Below are positions 15,646 to 23,910 of a DNA stretch of 49,982 nucleotides, piece by piece. The stretch is from Terriglobia bacterium (GTDB lineage Bacteria > Acidobacteriota > Terriglobia > Bryobacterales > Bryobacteraceae), in contig PSRJ01000288.1 in assembly GCA_003175985.1 (NCBI GenBank), positions 1 to 49,982 on the forward strand, written 5' to 3'. Under the pieces are notes generated by a model. It worked only from the letters and a program-made list of their open reading frames with translations. It did no database searches and was not told where the DNA came from. A program made the translations under genes and the position numbers. Positions within the stretch are counted from its first letter, which is position 1; every line of letters starts with the position of its first letter.

Positions 15646-17289
15646 ATGGACTATCGAACGAAGACGCTATTCTCCTTTTCCGCATTAGCCGTCGCCGTCT
15701 TTGGCACCGTTTCCTGTGGTTACAATCAGCAGACCAGGTTCCAAATGTCGTTCCTGCCGCCGGCCCCCCGTCCGGCGGCGTTCTCCGTAGAACTTGCCGA
15801 ACCGCCGGTGCTCCAGCCCAATATCTACCTCCAGGACCTGCCGTTCCTCAGCACCGCCAATCTGGCGCCGCCGCGCCGTACGCGCGGCGATAGTCTGGTG
15901 CAGCAGGCCGACCAGGCGTTTCAGCGTGGGAAGAGATTTTACCAGTCCAACGATCTCCTCGCCGCCCGCACCGAATTCAACCGTGCAATCGATTTGATGC
16001 TGGACGCGTCCGATCAGATTCCGTCGGACCGCCAGGATTATGAGCGGCGGCTGGATGAGATGATCGAGGCCGTGCACCGGTTCGATCTCGCGGGTTTGGG
16101 CGCTTCGAGGGATATTCAGGAAGCGCGTTTTGAAAAGGCCCCGCTCGAAGATATCCTCCAGATGACCTTTCCCGTCGATCCCAAGTTGAAAGACAAGGTG
16201 CGGGACCAGGTTATGGCGACGGTTTCCCAGTTGCCGCTGGAAGTGACCGACCCGGTGTTGGGTTATATCCATTTCTTTGACGGGCGCGGCCGTAAGACGC
16301 TGCAGGCGGGGATGCAGCGCTCGGGCCGGTACCGTCCGATGGTCCAGCGGATTCTGGATGAGGAAGGAGTCCCGCAGGAACTGATCCACTTGGCCCAGGC
16401 CGAATCGGGCTTCATTCCGCGGGCCGTCTCGCGCAAAGCAGCCGGCGGCATGTGGCAATTCCTCACCTGGAGAGGTCAGCAGTATGGCCTCGCGCAGACC
16501 AGGTACACGGACGACCGCATGGATCCCGAAAAGGCCACGCGGGCGGCGGCGCGCCACCTGCATGATCTTTTCAACGAGTTCGGCGATTGGTATCTGGCGA
16601 TCGCGGCCTATAACTGCGGCCCGGGCGTGGTAGAGCGCGCCGTCGAGCGTACGGGATATGCCGATTTCTGGGAACTTCGGAACCGGGGGGTGCTCCCCAT
16701 CGAGACCACCAACTACGTGCCCATCATCCTGGCGATGACGATCATGGAAAAGAATGCGGAGGAATATGGGTTGGTGGGCGTTTCCATGGATGCGCCGCTG
16801 GACTACGAAACCATCGAGACCACCTCGCCGGTCAGCCTGGCGCTGCTGGCCGATCTTGCGGATGTCCCACTCTCGGAGTTGCTGGAATTGAACCCCGCCG
16901 TCCTGAAGACGATGACCCCCGAGGGATACGGGGTCCACGTGCCCAAAGGCACCGGCACGCAACTAATGGCGATGTTGCAGTTGATTCCGCCGGAACGCCG
17001 GGCGTCGTGGCGGATTCACCGCGTGAGCCCGGGGGAGACGCTGGCCTCGATTGGCAAGGAATACGGCCTTACGGCAGCCAGCATTGTGGCTGCGAACCGC
17101 CTGGAAACACCCGAAGCCGTGGAAGGCGACCGGCTGATCATTCCGGTAGTGCCGCGCGCCGAGGTCCCCGCCCGGCGGCCGCTGACACACACCTCGGCCA
17201 CTGTGAATCACCGCCGTCCCGCTGCGCGCCGTGCGGCAACGCCGGCTCCAAAGGCCCCCGTGGTTCTGACGCGCACGGCGTCTCGCTAG
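15646..17289 (+). CDS. Lytic murein transglycosylase with LysM domain (MltD-like)
   Basis: A 547-residue cell-wall enzyme that cleaves the MurNAc-GlcNAc bond with formation of 1,6-anhydroMurNAc. It begins with a signal peptide ending in GTVSC, probably a lipoprotein although the lipobox is imperfect. After an N-terminal helical region comes the SLT domain (about residues 225-360). Its catalytic Glu lies in AQAESGF, followed by AAGGMWQF and AIAAYNCGPG, the family signatures. A LysM peptidoglycan-binding domain is near residues 460-505 (HRVSPGETLASIGKEYGL). The tail is Pro/Arg/Ala-rich. ATG 15646 starts the signal peptide; the frame stays open upstream into the EF-G gene but that part has no protein-like character. 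Confidence 0.88.
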   Translation: MDYRTKTLFSFSALAVAVFGTVSCGYNQQTRFQMSFLPPAPRPAAFSVELAEPPVLQPNIYLQDLPFLSTANLAPPRRTRGDSLVQQADQAFQRGKRFYQSNDLLAARTEFNRAIDLMLDASDQIPSDRQDYERRLDEMIEAVHRFDLAGLGASRDIQEARFEKAPLEDILQMTFPVDPKLKDKVRDQVMATVSQLPLEVTDPVLGYIHFFDGRGRKTLQAGMQRSGRYRPMVQRILDEEGVPQELIHLAQAESGFIPRAVSRKAAGGMWQFLTWRGQQYGLAQTRYTDDRMDPEKATRAAARHLHDLFNEFGDWYLAIAAYNCGPGVVERAVERTGYADFWELRNRGVLPIETTNYVPIILAMTIMEKNAEEYGLVGVSMDAPLDYETIETTSPVSLALLADLADVPLSELLELNPAVLKTMTPEGYGVHVPKGTGTQLMAMLQLIPPERRASWRIHRVSPGETLASIGKEYGLTAASIVAANRLETPEAVEGDRLIIPVVPRAEVPARRPLTHTSATVNHRRPAARRAATPAPKAPVVLTRTASR

Positions 17290-17337
17290 CAGCCGCAACT
17301 TTACGCGCGCGAATTTTCATCCATCTCGTTTTTTCTA

Positions 17338-17365
17338 TTGCGTGGCTCGCAAAAAGGGGTATTCT
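17338..17365 (+). promoter_or_regulatory. Probable sigma-70-type promoter for the H1-like gene
   Basis: TTGCGT (17338-17343), a 16-base spacer, and TATTCT (17360-17365). The expected leader of about 30 bases carries GGAGG (17391-17395) before the ATG at 17403. Confidence 0.45.
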
Positions 17366-17402
17366 AGGGGTGATTGTGCCTAACTAATTGGAGGCCTGCT
17401 GA

Positions 17403-17909
17403 ATGTTTGAAAGCCTGAGACTCGCTCCCACCAACGAAGACGAGATGGAAGACTTCCACGATTACGAAGACGAAGAGCACTCGGAGAATTCGAAACTCGA
17501 CGACTACGACGAGGATGAAGAGGAGGAAGAGGAGGAGGAATCCGCAGGTATGATTCCAACTCCCGCCGCCGCGCCCGAAGCGCCGGCCTCCGTAGCTCAG
17601 ACTCCACAGGCGGAAGCTCCTCCTAAGAAACCGGTGAAGAAGGCTGCTGCGGCCAAGAAGGCGCCCGCGGCCAAGGCCCCCGCCGCCAAAAAGGCGCCCG
17701 CGAAGAAGGCTCCTGCTAAGAAAGCCGCCAAGAAGGCACCCGCGAAAAAGGCAGCCAAAAAGGCTCCGGCAAAAAAGGCCGCGAAGAAGGCTGCTAAAAA
17801 GGCCGTTAAGAAGGCCGCCAAAAAGGCCCCGGCAAAAAAGGCTGCAAAGAAGGCGGCCAAGAAAGCACCGGCCAAAAAGGCAGTCAAGAAAGCCGGCAAA
17901 CGCCGCTGA
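17403..17909 (+). CDS. Histone H1-like Lys/Ala-rich protein with acidic N terminus
   Basis: A 168-residue, highly polarised protein. Residues 1-50 are acidic (a run of Glu after DDYDEDEE). A Pro/Ala linker follows. From about 77 to the end it is built of repeated KKAPAKKA and KKAAKKA units, as in eukaryotic H1 tails and bacterial histone-like proteins (HctB/AlgP type). It should bind DNA non-specifically by charge, while the acidic head may mask the tail or contact partners. That is inference from composition. GGAGG precedes the ATG. The DNA repeat is codon-level, so length variation between strains is likely. Confidence 0.75.
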   Translation: MFESLRLAPTNEDEMEDFHDYEDEEHSENSKLDDYDEDEEEEEEEESAGMIPTPAAAPEAPASVAQTPQAEAPPKKPVKKAAAAKKAPAAKAPAAKKAPAKKAPAKKAAKKAPAKKAAKKAPAKKAAKKAAKKAVKKAAKKAPAKKAAKKAAKKAPAKKAVKKAGKRR

Positions 17910-17939
17910 TGCGGAGGGCCCCGGCCCTGGATAGTGCCA

Positions 17940-17945
17940 TATTAT
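17940..17945 (+). promoter_or_regulatory. -10 box of a probable leaderless promoter
   Basis: TATTAT, then five bases (aggca), then ATG 17951. No -35 box or Shine-Dalgarno sequence is visible. Confidence 0.4.
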
Positions 17946-17950
17946 AGGCA

Positions 17951-18967
17951 ATGGTCGCCGCAGCCGTTGCCCGCACCGACACGCGTTGGTTGATAGGCCG
18001 CCGCGTTGATCTCTCCCTCGTGATCGGCAGCGGGCTCGCTGGGTATCTTTATCTATTCCTCTACGCCAGCCTGCATGTGCCCATCTCCTTCCTTTGGTGG
18101 TTTTGGTCGCTGGGTTTTGACGGCACCCACATCTTCGGTACGGCGTCGCGCACCTACTTCGACCGGGATGCGCGCGCACACCGGCCAGGGCTGCTGTTCG
18201 GCAGCCTGCTGTTCTTCTTTTCACTTGGCCCGCTGATGGTGCTGGCCGGCGGCAAAGCCTACCTGGCCCTGCTGGTCGCCGTCTGGGCTTACTATCACGT
18301 AATCCGTCAACACTACGGCTTCATGGTCCTGTACAAGGTTAAGAACCAGGATCTTCAGCCGCTCGATAACACCCTCGACCGCATGTTCCTGGGAGTGATG
18401 CTGGTCTTTCCCCCGTTCCACCGTTTCTTCATCCATCATCCGGGGGAACTCGGGCTGCCGTTCAGCCTGGCCGCTTACGAGGCGCCCGCCTGGATTGTAG
18501 TCGCGCTCGTGGCCGCCGCTTACCTGGTACGCCAATGGACCCGGCTTGCGGCGGGAGAGCCGGTCAATCGTCCAAAGTACCTGCTGATGGCGTCCGTGAT
18601 CCCGCTGCACTGGCTGACGTTCGCCTTTATGAGCTGGCAGGCTGCCACCCCGACGGTGACGATTGTGCACAACCTGCAATATCATGCGCTGATCTGGTTC
18701 CACAATCGAAACCGCTATGGCGCGGTAGATGCCGCTCAGCGCAACGGCCCGATTCCGCGAGCAGTAAGCCGCAGTTTGCTGGCATACGCCGCGTTTGCGC
18801 TCGTCTTCAGTATCGGCTACCGCATCCCCGGCTTCCGCCTGGGCAATGTGTCCGACCTGGCTTTTGGTCTGTTCTGCGGGTTTGGCCTGACTCATTACTT
18901 TCTGGATAGCCGCATCTGGCGCGTGCGGCATGATCCGGGATTGCGGGAGGCGCTGCAACTGCCATAG
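17951..18967 (+). CDS. His-rich multi-spanning membrane protein of unknown function
   Basis: A 338-residue integral membrane protein with about eight hydrophobic segments. I do not recognise the family with confidence. Striking are conserved-looking His/Asp clusters at helix ends: DGTHIFGTASR, YYHVIRQHYGF, FHRFFIHHPGE, HNLQYHALIWFHNRNRYG and THYFLDSRIWRVRHD. Such patterns occur in membrane di-iron or other metal enzymes (desaturases, Brp/Blh-type carotene dioxygenases), but exact family motifs are not matched. It may form a transcription unit with the DUF190 gene four bases downstream. Confidence 0.6.
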   Translation: MVAAAVARTDTRWLIGRRVDLSLVIGSGLAGYLYLFLYASLHVPISFLWWFWSLGFDGTHIFGTASRTYFDRDARAHRPGLLFGSLLFFFSLGPLMVLAGGKAYLALLVAVWAYYHVIRQHYGFMVLYKVKNQDLQPLDNTLDRMFLGVMLVFPPFHRFFIHHPGELGLPFSLAAYEAPAWIVVALVAAAYLVRQWTRLAAGEPVNRPKYLLMASVIPLHWLTFAFMSWQAATPTVTIVHNLQYHALIWFHNRNRYGAVDAAQRNGPIPRAVSRSLLAYAAFALVFSIGYRIPGFRLGNVSDLAFGLFCGFGLTHYFLDSRIWRVRHDPGLREALQLP

Positions 18968-18971
18968 GAAC

Positions 18972-19325
18972 ATGCGATTCGAAAAGAAGAAGTGTTTGAT
19001 GATTTTCGTAGAGGATACGGACACTTGGAAGGACGAACGGCTATATGAGGTGATTGTCCGCCAAATGCACAAGCTGGGCCTGGACGGCGCCACCGCCGTA
19101 AGGGGGATCACGGGCTTTGGGGCCGCGGGACAGATCCACCGGAAGGGCCTTTTCGGCGTTTCCGACGAGAGACCGATCGTCATTATTGTGGTTGACACCC
19201 AAGCGAAGATCACGGAAGCGGTGGAGGCTGTCGCGCCGCTGATTAAAGAAGGCCTGATCTGCACGTGTGACACAGAGGTCTATTCCCCGGAAAGTGATGG
19301 CGGACCAACTTCCGCTAATCTGTAA
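18972..19325 (+). CDS. DUF190 family protein (PII/CutA-like fold)
   Basis: A 117-residue cytoplasmic protein of the DUF190 family: MIFVEDTDTWKDERLYE at the start, GLDGATAVRGITGFGAAG in the middle, and RPIVIIVVDTQAKI as the third strand. Members are ferredoxin-like trimers related to PII and CutA signalling proteins, and often accompany fluoride channels; no crcB is seen here. AGGAAC precedes the ATG. The gene is packed between the His-rich membrane protein (4-base gap) and the YihY gene (2-base gap), so co-transcription is likely. Confidence 0.8.
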   Translation: MRFEKKKCLMIFVEDTDTWKDERLYEVIVRQMHKLGLDGATAVRGITGFGAAGQIHRKGLFGVSDERPIVIIVVDTQAKITEAVEAVAPLIKEGLICTCDTEVYSPESDGGPTSANL

Positions 19326-19327
19326 GT

Positions 19328-20158
19328 TTGTTCTCGAGGATTCCAGCCGAGCAGCGCCGCCTCTGGTGGTCGCGTTCCCAGCCGACGCTCCGCTACCTCA
19401 TGGAGACGGAGGCTCACGTGTATGCCCTGGCTATCGCCGCCAGCGTTCTGCTATCGTTCTATCCGTTCCTGATCGTGGTCCTTTCCTTTTTCCGCAATAT
19501 CCTGCACTGGAATGCCGCGGAAGCAGCCATCTACCTGGCGCTCGATGACTCCTTACCGGGCGATCTGGGCGTATTCATCCGCCGCAACCTGCCGACCCGC
19601 GGCTCCGTGCAAGTGCTCTCGATGTTTCTGCTTCTCTTCACTGCCAACGGAGTATTCGAGCCGCTCGAAGTGGCTCTCAACCGCGCATGGGGTGTCTCCC
19701 AGAACCGCACGTACCTGAAGAACCAACTGGTGGCATTGGGAATGATCTTCGCCTGCGGAGGACTGGCGCTGCTCTCGTTGATGTTCACCGCACTCAATCA
19801 GCGTTGGATGGCCGACTGGGGCGGTTCCCACGGCGCGATTCAGACGTGGATGAATCTGCTCTTATTCAAAGTCGCCGCGCTGCCCCTCTCGATTCTGGCG
19901 CTGTTTCTTGTTTATTGGCTGCTGCCGAACCGCAAGATCGAGCCGGTCCGTGTGGCGCCGGTGGCCATTCTCGTGGGACTCGGCCTGGAAGCTATGAAGT
20001 ATGTCAATCTGTTGGTATTTCCCTGGTTTAGAGAAAAGCTCCAGCGCGAATATGGTGTCTTCCAGCACTCCGTGCTCATTCTGTTGTGGACTTTTGTGGC
20101 TGCCTTGATTGTTCTGGCCGGAGCGGAGTGGAGCGCCCGGCGCGGGACTGTGACTTAA
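19328..20158 (+). CDS. YihY/BrkB family inner-membrane protein
   Basis: A 276-residue membrane protein with about six helices, typical of the YihY/virulence-factor BrkB family. Signatures seen are ALAIAASVLLSFYPFLIV in the first helix, ANGVFEPLEVALNRAWGV, and the late EYGVFQHSVLILLWTFVAA. The molecular function of the family is unsettled. The frame can begin at TTG 19328, two bases after the DUF190 stop, or at ATG 19400; the TTG version keeps the usual N-terminal helix (PAEQRRLWW). No Shine-Dalgarno sequence is visible, which suggests coupling to the gene before it. Confidence 0.82.
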   Translation: MFSRIPAEQRRLWWSRSQPTLRYLMETEAHVYALAIAASVLLSFYPFLIVVLSFFRNILHWNAAEAAIYLALDDSLPGDLGVFIRRNLPTRGSVQVLSMFLLLFTANGVFEPLEVALNRAWGVSQNRTYLKNQLVALGMIFACGGLALLSLMFTALNQRWMADWGGSHGAIQTWMNLLLFKVAALPLSILALFLVYWLLPNRKIEPVRVAPVAILVGLGLEAMKYVNLLVFPWFREKLQREYGVFQHSVLILLWTFVAALIVLAGAEWSARRGTVT

Positions 20159-20161
20159 AAT

Positions 20162-20341
20162 ATGCAGGACTGGAAAGCAATTGCCAAGGCGCAAGGCCTG
20201 CCCCTCGCAGCAGCGGAGCTCGATCGCGCGGCCACGGCGCTGCGCACGCTGGAAGACGTGTTCCGGCCCTTAACCGCGCATCTTCCGCACAGCCTCGACC
20301 CCGCCACCGTTTTCGATCCCGATCCGGAGCATGAAACGTGA
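20162..20341 (+). CDS. Small GatC/AtzG-like subunit of the adjacent amidase
   Basis: A 59-codon gene. It starts three bases after the YihY stop and its TGA overlaps the GTG start of the amidase (GTGA, four bases), so the two are translationally coupled. It reads MQDWKAIAKAQGLPLAAAEL and then ALRTLEDVFRPLTAHLPHSL, ending in a DPDPE tail. Size, helix-loop-tail form and position match small GatC-like partners such as AtzG (DUF4089), which bind and stabilise amidase-signature enzymes. The assignment rests on position and general resemblance. Confidence 0.65.
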   Translation: MQDWKAIAKAQGLPLAAAELDRAATALRTLEDVFRPLTAHLPHSLDPATVFDPDPEHET

Positions 20342-21723
20342 CGCTGCGGGAAGCGGCGCACGCTCTGCGAGACCGGCGCATCAGCTCGGCTGAGCTCACC
20401 GAGGCGGCTCTGGATCGAATCGATCGCCTCAACCCGCGGTTGAACGCCTTTTTGACGGTCACTCCCGAAAGTGCCCGCCGGCGCGCCACGGAGGCGGACC
20501 GGGAACTGGCGGCAGGCCACGACCGCGGGCCGCTGCACGGTATTCCGCTGGCCGTGAAAGACTTGTTCGAAACCCGCGGCGTGCGCACCACTTCCGGTTC
20601 GAAGATCTTCGCCGATCATGTTCCCTCGCAGGACGCGGCTGTGGTGGAGAAGCTCGAGGCCGCGGGCGCCGTCCTGGTGGGCAAACTTCACATGCACGAA
20701 CTGGCCTTCGGCATCACTTCGAATAACCCGCACTTCGGAGCCGCGCGCAATCCCTGGGACACGGAGCGGATTCCGGGAGGATCGAGCGGCGGCTCGGGAG
20801 CGGCCGTGGCGGCCGGAATGGTCTTCGCAGCAATGGGAAGCGATACCGGCGGATCGATCCGGATTCCTGCGGCGTTTTGCGGGACTGTCGGGCTGAAACC
20901 CACCTATGGCCGTGTGAGCCGGTTCGGCGCGATTCCATTGGGCTTCAGTCTCGACCACATGGGGCCGCTCACACGCGATGTCCGCGATGCCGCCGTGGTG
21001 CTGAACGCCATCGCCGGTTACGATCGCCGCGACCCTGCCTGTTCGCGGCGTCCCATCGTGGATTATTTGCCTGAGGAGGGCTGTGCGATTCGCGGCGTTC
21101 GTATCGGCTTCCCCGATCGCTTCTTTTTTGAGCGCCTGGATGAGGAGGTGGACTCGGCCGTCCGGCAGGCGCTCGCCCGCGCGGCTTCTATCGGGGCGGC
21201 AGTGGCGCCAGTCCGTCTGCCCGATATGGCCGCGGCCAATGCCATCGCGCAGATCATCCTGCTCGCCGAAGCTGCCGCCATATTTGAGCCTCACCTGGGG
21301 AACAGGGAACAGTTCGGCGTGGATGTGCTGGCGCTGCTGGATCAGGGACGCATGCTGCCGGCAACGGATTACGTCAACGCACAGCGCGCGCGCCGGAAAC
21401 TACAGACGGAATTCCGGTCTGTCTGGTCGCAGGTGGATTGCCTGATTGCGCCGACAACATCCATTACGGCTCCGCGGATTGGAGAGAGCACGGTTCCCCT
21501 CGGCGGCGAGGCGGAGGATGTGCGGCGGGCTGCCACCCGCTTGGTGCGGCCCTGGAATCTTCTGGGACTTCCGGCTCTTTCGATGCCCTGCGGCCTGAGC
21601 GCAGGCGGCCTCCCGATCGGCCTTCAAATCATAGGGCCGCCGTTTGCCGAGGCGCTGGTGTTGCGCGTGGGCGCGGCCCTGGAGGATGCGGGAGTAACGC
21701 TCCCGCCGTGCCCGCTTTCGTAA
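20338..21723 (+). CDS. Amidase-signature hydrolase (GatA/AtzE-like)
   Basis: A 461-residue amidase of the Ser-cisSer-Lys class. The catalytic Lys lies in [10 protein letters not shown], the cis-Ser and glycine-rich stretch in [15 protein letters not shown], and the nucleophile Ser in [12 protein letters not shown], then [14 protein letters not shown] follows. All residues needed are present, so it should hydrolyse a C-N bond. Together with the coupled small subunit it resembles AtzEG-type enzymes rather than the glutamyl-tRNA amidotransferase, because no GatB gene is nearby. The substrate is not known. Confidence 0.87.
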   Translation: MTLREAAHALRDRRISSAELTEAALDRIDRLNPRLNAFLTVTPESARRRATEADRELAAGHDRGPLHGIPLAVKDLFETRGVRTTSGSKIFADHVPSQDAAVVEKLEAAGAVLVGKLHMHELAFGITSNNPHFGAARNPWDTERIPGGSSGGSGAAVAAGMVFAAMGSDTGGSIRIPAAFCGTVGLKPTYGRVSRFGAIPLGFSLDHMGPLTRDVRDAAVVLNAIAGYDRRDPACSRRPIVDYLPEEGCAIRGVRIGFPDRFFFERLDEEVDSAVRQALARAASIGAAVAPVRLPDMAAANAIAQIILLAEAAAIFEPHLGNREQFGVDVLALLDQGRMLPATDYVNAQRARRKLQTEFRSVWSQVDCLIAPTTSITAPRIGESTVPLGGEAEDVRRAATRLVRPWNLLGLPALSMPCGLSAGGLPIGLQIIGPPFAEALVLRVGAALEDAGVTLPPCPLS

Positions 21724-21757
21724 GATAGAACCATTCTCGGAACCGGTGAGAAAGCAG

Positions 21758-22516
21758 ATGACTTCCAGACGCAAGATTTCACTAGTAACAGGCGCCGGCA
21801 GCGGTATCGGCCGAGCCGTCAGCCTGGCCTGGCACGCCGCGGGCTATGCAGTGGTGTTGGCAGGCCGCCGCGGAGACAAACTCGAGCAGACCGCCGCCAT
21901 GGCGGAATCTTCAGCCGGCGAGTGGCTGATCGTCCCGACCGACGTCAGCCAGCCCGATGCAGTCCGCGCACTCTTCGCCAAGGTCCGGGACACTTTCGGA
22001 CGCCTGGATGTTCTCTTCAACAATGCCGGGAGCAGCGCGCCGGGCGTTCCGATGGAAGATCTGACGTACGAGCAGTGGCAAAAGGTAGTCGGGGCCAACC
22101 TTACCGGCGCGTTCCTGTGCGCGCAGGAGGCGATCAAGATCATGAAGGCGCAGGACCCGAAGGGCGGGCGGATCATCAACAACGGCTCGATATCGGCCCA
22201 CACGCCGCGGCCCAATTCCGCTCCGTACACCGCCACCAAACACGCCATGACCGGTTTGACGAAGTGCATCTCGCTGGATGGCCGGAAGCATGACATCGCC
22301 TGCAGCCAGATCGACATCGGGAATGCCGTCACCGAAATGACCGAACGCATGGCGGCGGGCGTCCCACAGGCCGACGGCACGCGTGCCGTGGAAGCAAGAA
22401 TGGATGTGCGCCACGTGGCCGAAGCCGTCCTCTACATGGCCAACTTGCCGCTCGATGCCAATGTCCAGTTTATGACTCTGATGGCCACCAAGATGCCCTT
22501 CGTGGGACGCGGGTAG
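21758..22516 (+). CDS. Short-chain dehydrogenase/reductase
   Basis: A 252-residue NAD(P)-dependent oxidoreductase of the classical SDR type. Visible motifs: [10 protein letters not shown] for the cofactor, NNAGS, the catalytic Ser in NNGSISAH, and YTATK for Tyr and Lys. The first strand is followed by AGRRGDK; Arg residues here favour NADP. ATG 21758 is preceded by GGTGAG; a GTG four codons upstream is the longer option. It starts 34 bases after the amidase stop and may share its message. The substrate is unknown. Confidence 0.85.
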   Translation: MTSRRKISLVTGAGSGIGRAVSLAWHAAGYAVVLAGRRGDKLEQTAAMAESSAGEWLIVPTDVSQPDAVRALFAKVRDTFGRLDVLFNNAGSSAPGVPMEDLTYEQWQKVVGANLTGAFLCAQEAIKIMKAQDPKGGRIINNGSISAHTPRPNSAPYTATKHAMTGLTKCISLDGRKHDIACSQIDIGNAVTEMTERMAAGVPQADGTRAVEARMDVRHVAEAVLYMANLPLDANVQFMTLMATKMPFVGRG

Positions 22517-22521
22517 ACGAC

Positions 22522-22998
22522 TCAGACGGCGCGCGATTCCGCGTTATATTCCTGTTCCGCGTCAGCAGGCAACAGAACCCAGAGCGTGTAGATACCGAGG
22601 GCGGTTCCGAACGGAACGTGTAACAGATTCAGTACACCCAAGACCAGGGCCAGCATTCGAGCCCAGGGCGCCCGCTGGAGCAGACCCCAGCCGGCGATCA
22701 GCCCGATGATCGAGCCGGCGAGCAAAACCATTCCTATGGCCCCCAAAATCCCGTGGACAAAGCCGGGGACTTCGGGCGGGAGAAAATGCATCCCCACGCC
22801 GAAAATGGGGACCAGAATCAGGCCCGGAATCAGATGAATCGCCGACCAGGCCATCCAAAATATGCCAAGCAGCCGGACGTGACCCGCAATGCGGCGCCGC
22901 GTCGGCGTCAAAGGCATAGCGGCCTCCACGGCCTTCCCGCATCCGGGACAGTACGTCGCCGACTGCGGCAGTTGCGTTCCGCAACGATCGCAATACAC
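22522..22998 (-). CDS. Zinc-ribbon membrane protein
   Basis: A 158-residue protein with an N-terminal zinc ribbon (CDRCG then CPGCG, residues 3-21) followed by four hydrophobic helices. Such proteins are common in Acidobacteria and have no assigned role. The start is GTG 22998, preceded by GAGGAGGG four bases away, a strong ribosome site. It converges with the SDR gene with five bases between stops. Confidence 0.72.
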   Translation of the reverse strand: MYCDRCGTQLPQSATYCPGCGKAVEAAMPLTPTRRRIAGHVRLLGIFWMAWSAIHLIPGLILVPIFGVGMHFLPPEVPGFVHGILGAIGMVLLAGSIIGLIAGWGLLQRAPWARMLALVLGVLNLLHVPFGTALGIYTLWVLLPADAEQEYNAESRAV

Positions 22999-23111
22999 AG
23001 TGCCCTCCTCACCTCAGGATACGCGGAAGAGGCCCGATTTGTTCCCGCGAGAAAGCTGCGGAATCGCACCGGTATCGGAACTCACTTGCGCTTGATAAGG
23101 AGCTGCTTTCG

Positions 23112-23144
23112 TTGTTTCATCACACAGTTACACATATACTGTGT
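23112..23144 (+). promoter_or_regulatory. Promoter and operator of the second toxin-antitoxin pair
   Basis: TTGTTT (23112-23117), 17-base spacer, TATACT (23135-23140), then six bases and the ATG at 23147: a leaderless layout. A perfect inverted repeat, ACACAGT (23122-23128), nine bases, ACTGTGT (23138-23144), overlaps the -10 box and ends two bases before the ATG. It is the expected site for antitoxin autorepression. Confidence 0.6.
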
Positions 23145-23146
23145 TA

Positions 23147-23377
23147 ATGAAGAATATTACCCTGAGTGTAGATGAGGAAGTGCTCGCTGCCGCTCGCCGC
23201 CATGCCGCCGAGCATAATTCGACCGTCAACGCTCTGGTTCGCGAGTATCTAACGAATCTGGCAGCCCACCAGGATCGTGCGAGCCGCGCCCGGACGCGGC
23301 TGCGGCAATTGAGCCGGCAATCCCAGGGGCGTCTTGGCAAAAAGACGTGGGCCCGCGAAGAATTGCATGACCGCTAG
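23147..23377 (+). CDS. Antitoxin, ribbon-helix-helix type (VapB-like)
   Basis: A 76-residue antitoxin. The N terminus MKNITLSVDEEVLAAARRHA followed by NSTVNALVREYL forms a ribbon-helix-helix DNA-binding motif. The basic, Arg/Gln-rich C terminus would contact the toxin. It overlaps the toxin gene by 11 bases. ATG 23147 is chosen over GTG 23141 because the promoter predicts transcription starting at that ATG. Confidence 0.85.
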   Translation: MKNITLSVDEEVLAAARRHAAEHNSTVNALVREYLTNLAAHQDRASRARTRLRQLSRQSQGRLGKKTWAREELHDR

Positions 23378-23798
23378 AGTGTTCCTCGATACCAATGTAC
23401 TCGTTTATGCCGCGCTGGGGACAGGCAAAGACGAGCGCAAACGCGAACGGGCGCTCGAGCTGATTGAATCGGAGGATTTCGGCACCTCGGCTCAGGTATT
23501 GCAGGAGTTCTTCGTGACCGTGGTGAAGAAGGCAGCACGACCCTTGCCGGCGCGCGAGGCGCTGGAATGGATCGAGCAATGGTCCGCGTTTCCGTGCCAG
23601 GCCGTGGATCACCAACTGGTGCGCATCGCCATTGAACTTTCCGAGCGATACGCCATTTCGTATTGGGATGCAGCCATCCTCGCCGCCGCCGAAGCGTTAG
23701 GGGCTCATACCGTCTACTCGGAAGACCTGAATGACGGGCAGCGGTACGGGCAGGTGCGAGTCATCAATCCGTTCCGGAAGAGGAGCGCCAATCCTTAA
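23367..23798 (+). CDS. PIN-domain ribonuclease toxin (VapC)
   Basis: A 143-residue PIN toxin of normal VapC length. The acidic residues are clear: Asp in RVFLDTNVLVYA (residue 8), Glu in LQEFFVTV, Asp in SYWDAAILAAA, and Asp in YSEDLNDG. These bind Mg for endoribonuclease activity. Start at ATG 23367 inside the antitoxin end. The protein is not similar to the first PIN toxin (12435-12977) beyond the fold, so the two pairs are not recent duplicates. Confidence 0.87.
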   Translation: MTARVFLDTNVLVYAALGTGKDERKRERALELIESEDFGTSAQVLQEFFVTVVKKAARPLPAREALEWIEQWSAFPCQAVDHQLVRIAIELSERYAISYWDAAILAAAEALGAHTVYSEDLNDGQRYGQVRVINPFRKRSANP

Positions 23799-23910
23799 CC
23801 ACCGTTGCCGGCGAGCGCCAGGTGTGGACCTCCGTTGTCGGCCCGGCAAGGTCTGGCGTTTCAGTTTGAAGTAATTAGTAAGTGGCCGCAGGCGTGCTTT
23901 CTGGCGGCGT

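Noticed and set aside
15685..16962. 425-codon minus-strand frame
   Set aside because: Antisense shadow of the lytic transglycosylase, which has intact catalytic motifs.
17364..18224. 286-codon minus-strand frame rich in Leu, Phe and Gly
   Set aside because: It is the reverse strand of the Lys/Ala repeats; composition is an artefact.
19267..19548. 93-codon plus-strand frame beginning MTQRSIPRKV
   Set aside because: Overlaps the DUF190 end and the YihY start in a third frame, with no ribosome site or family.
20155..21294. 379-codon minus-strand frame
   Set aside because: Antisense of the amidase and its small subunit, both with clear signatures.
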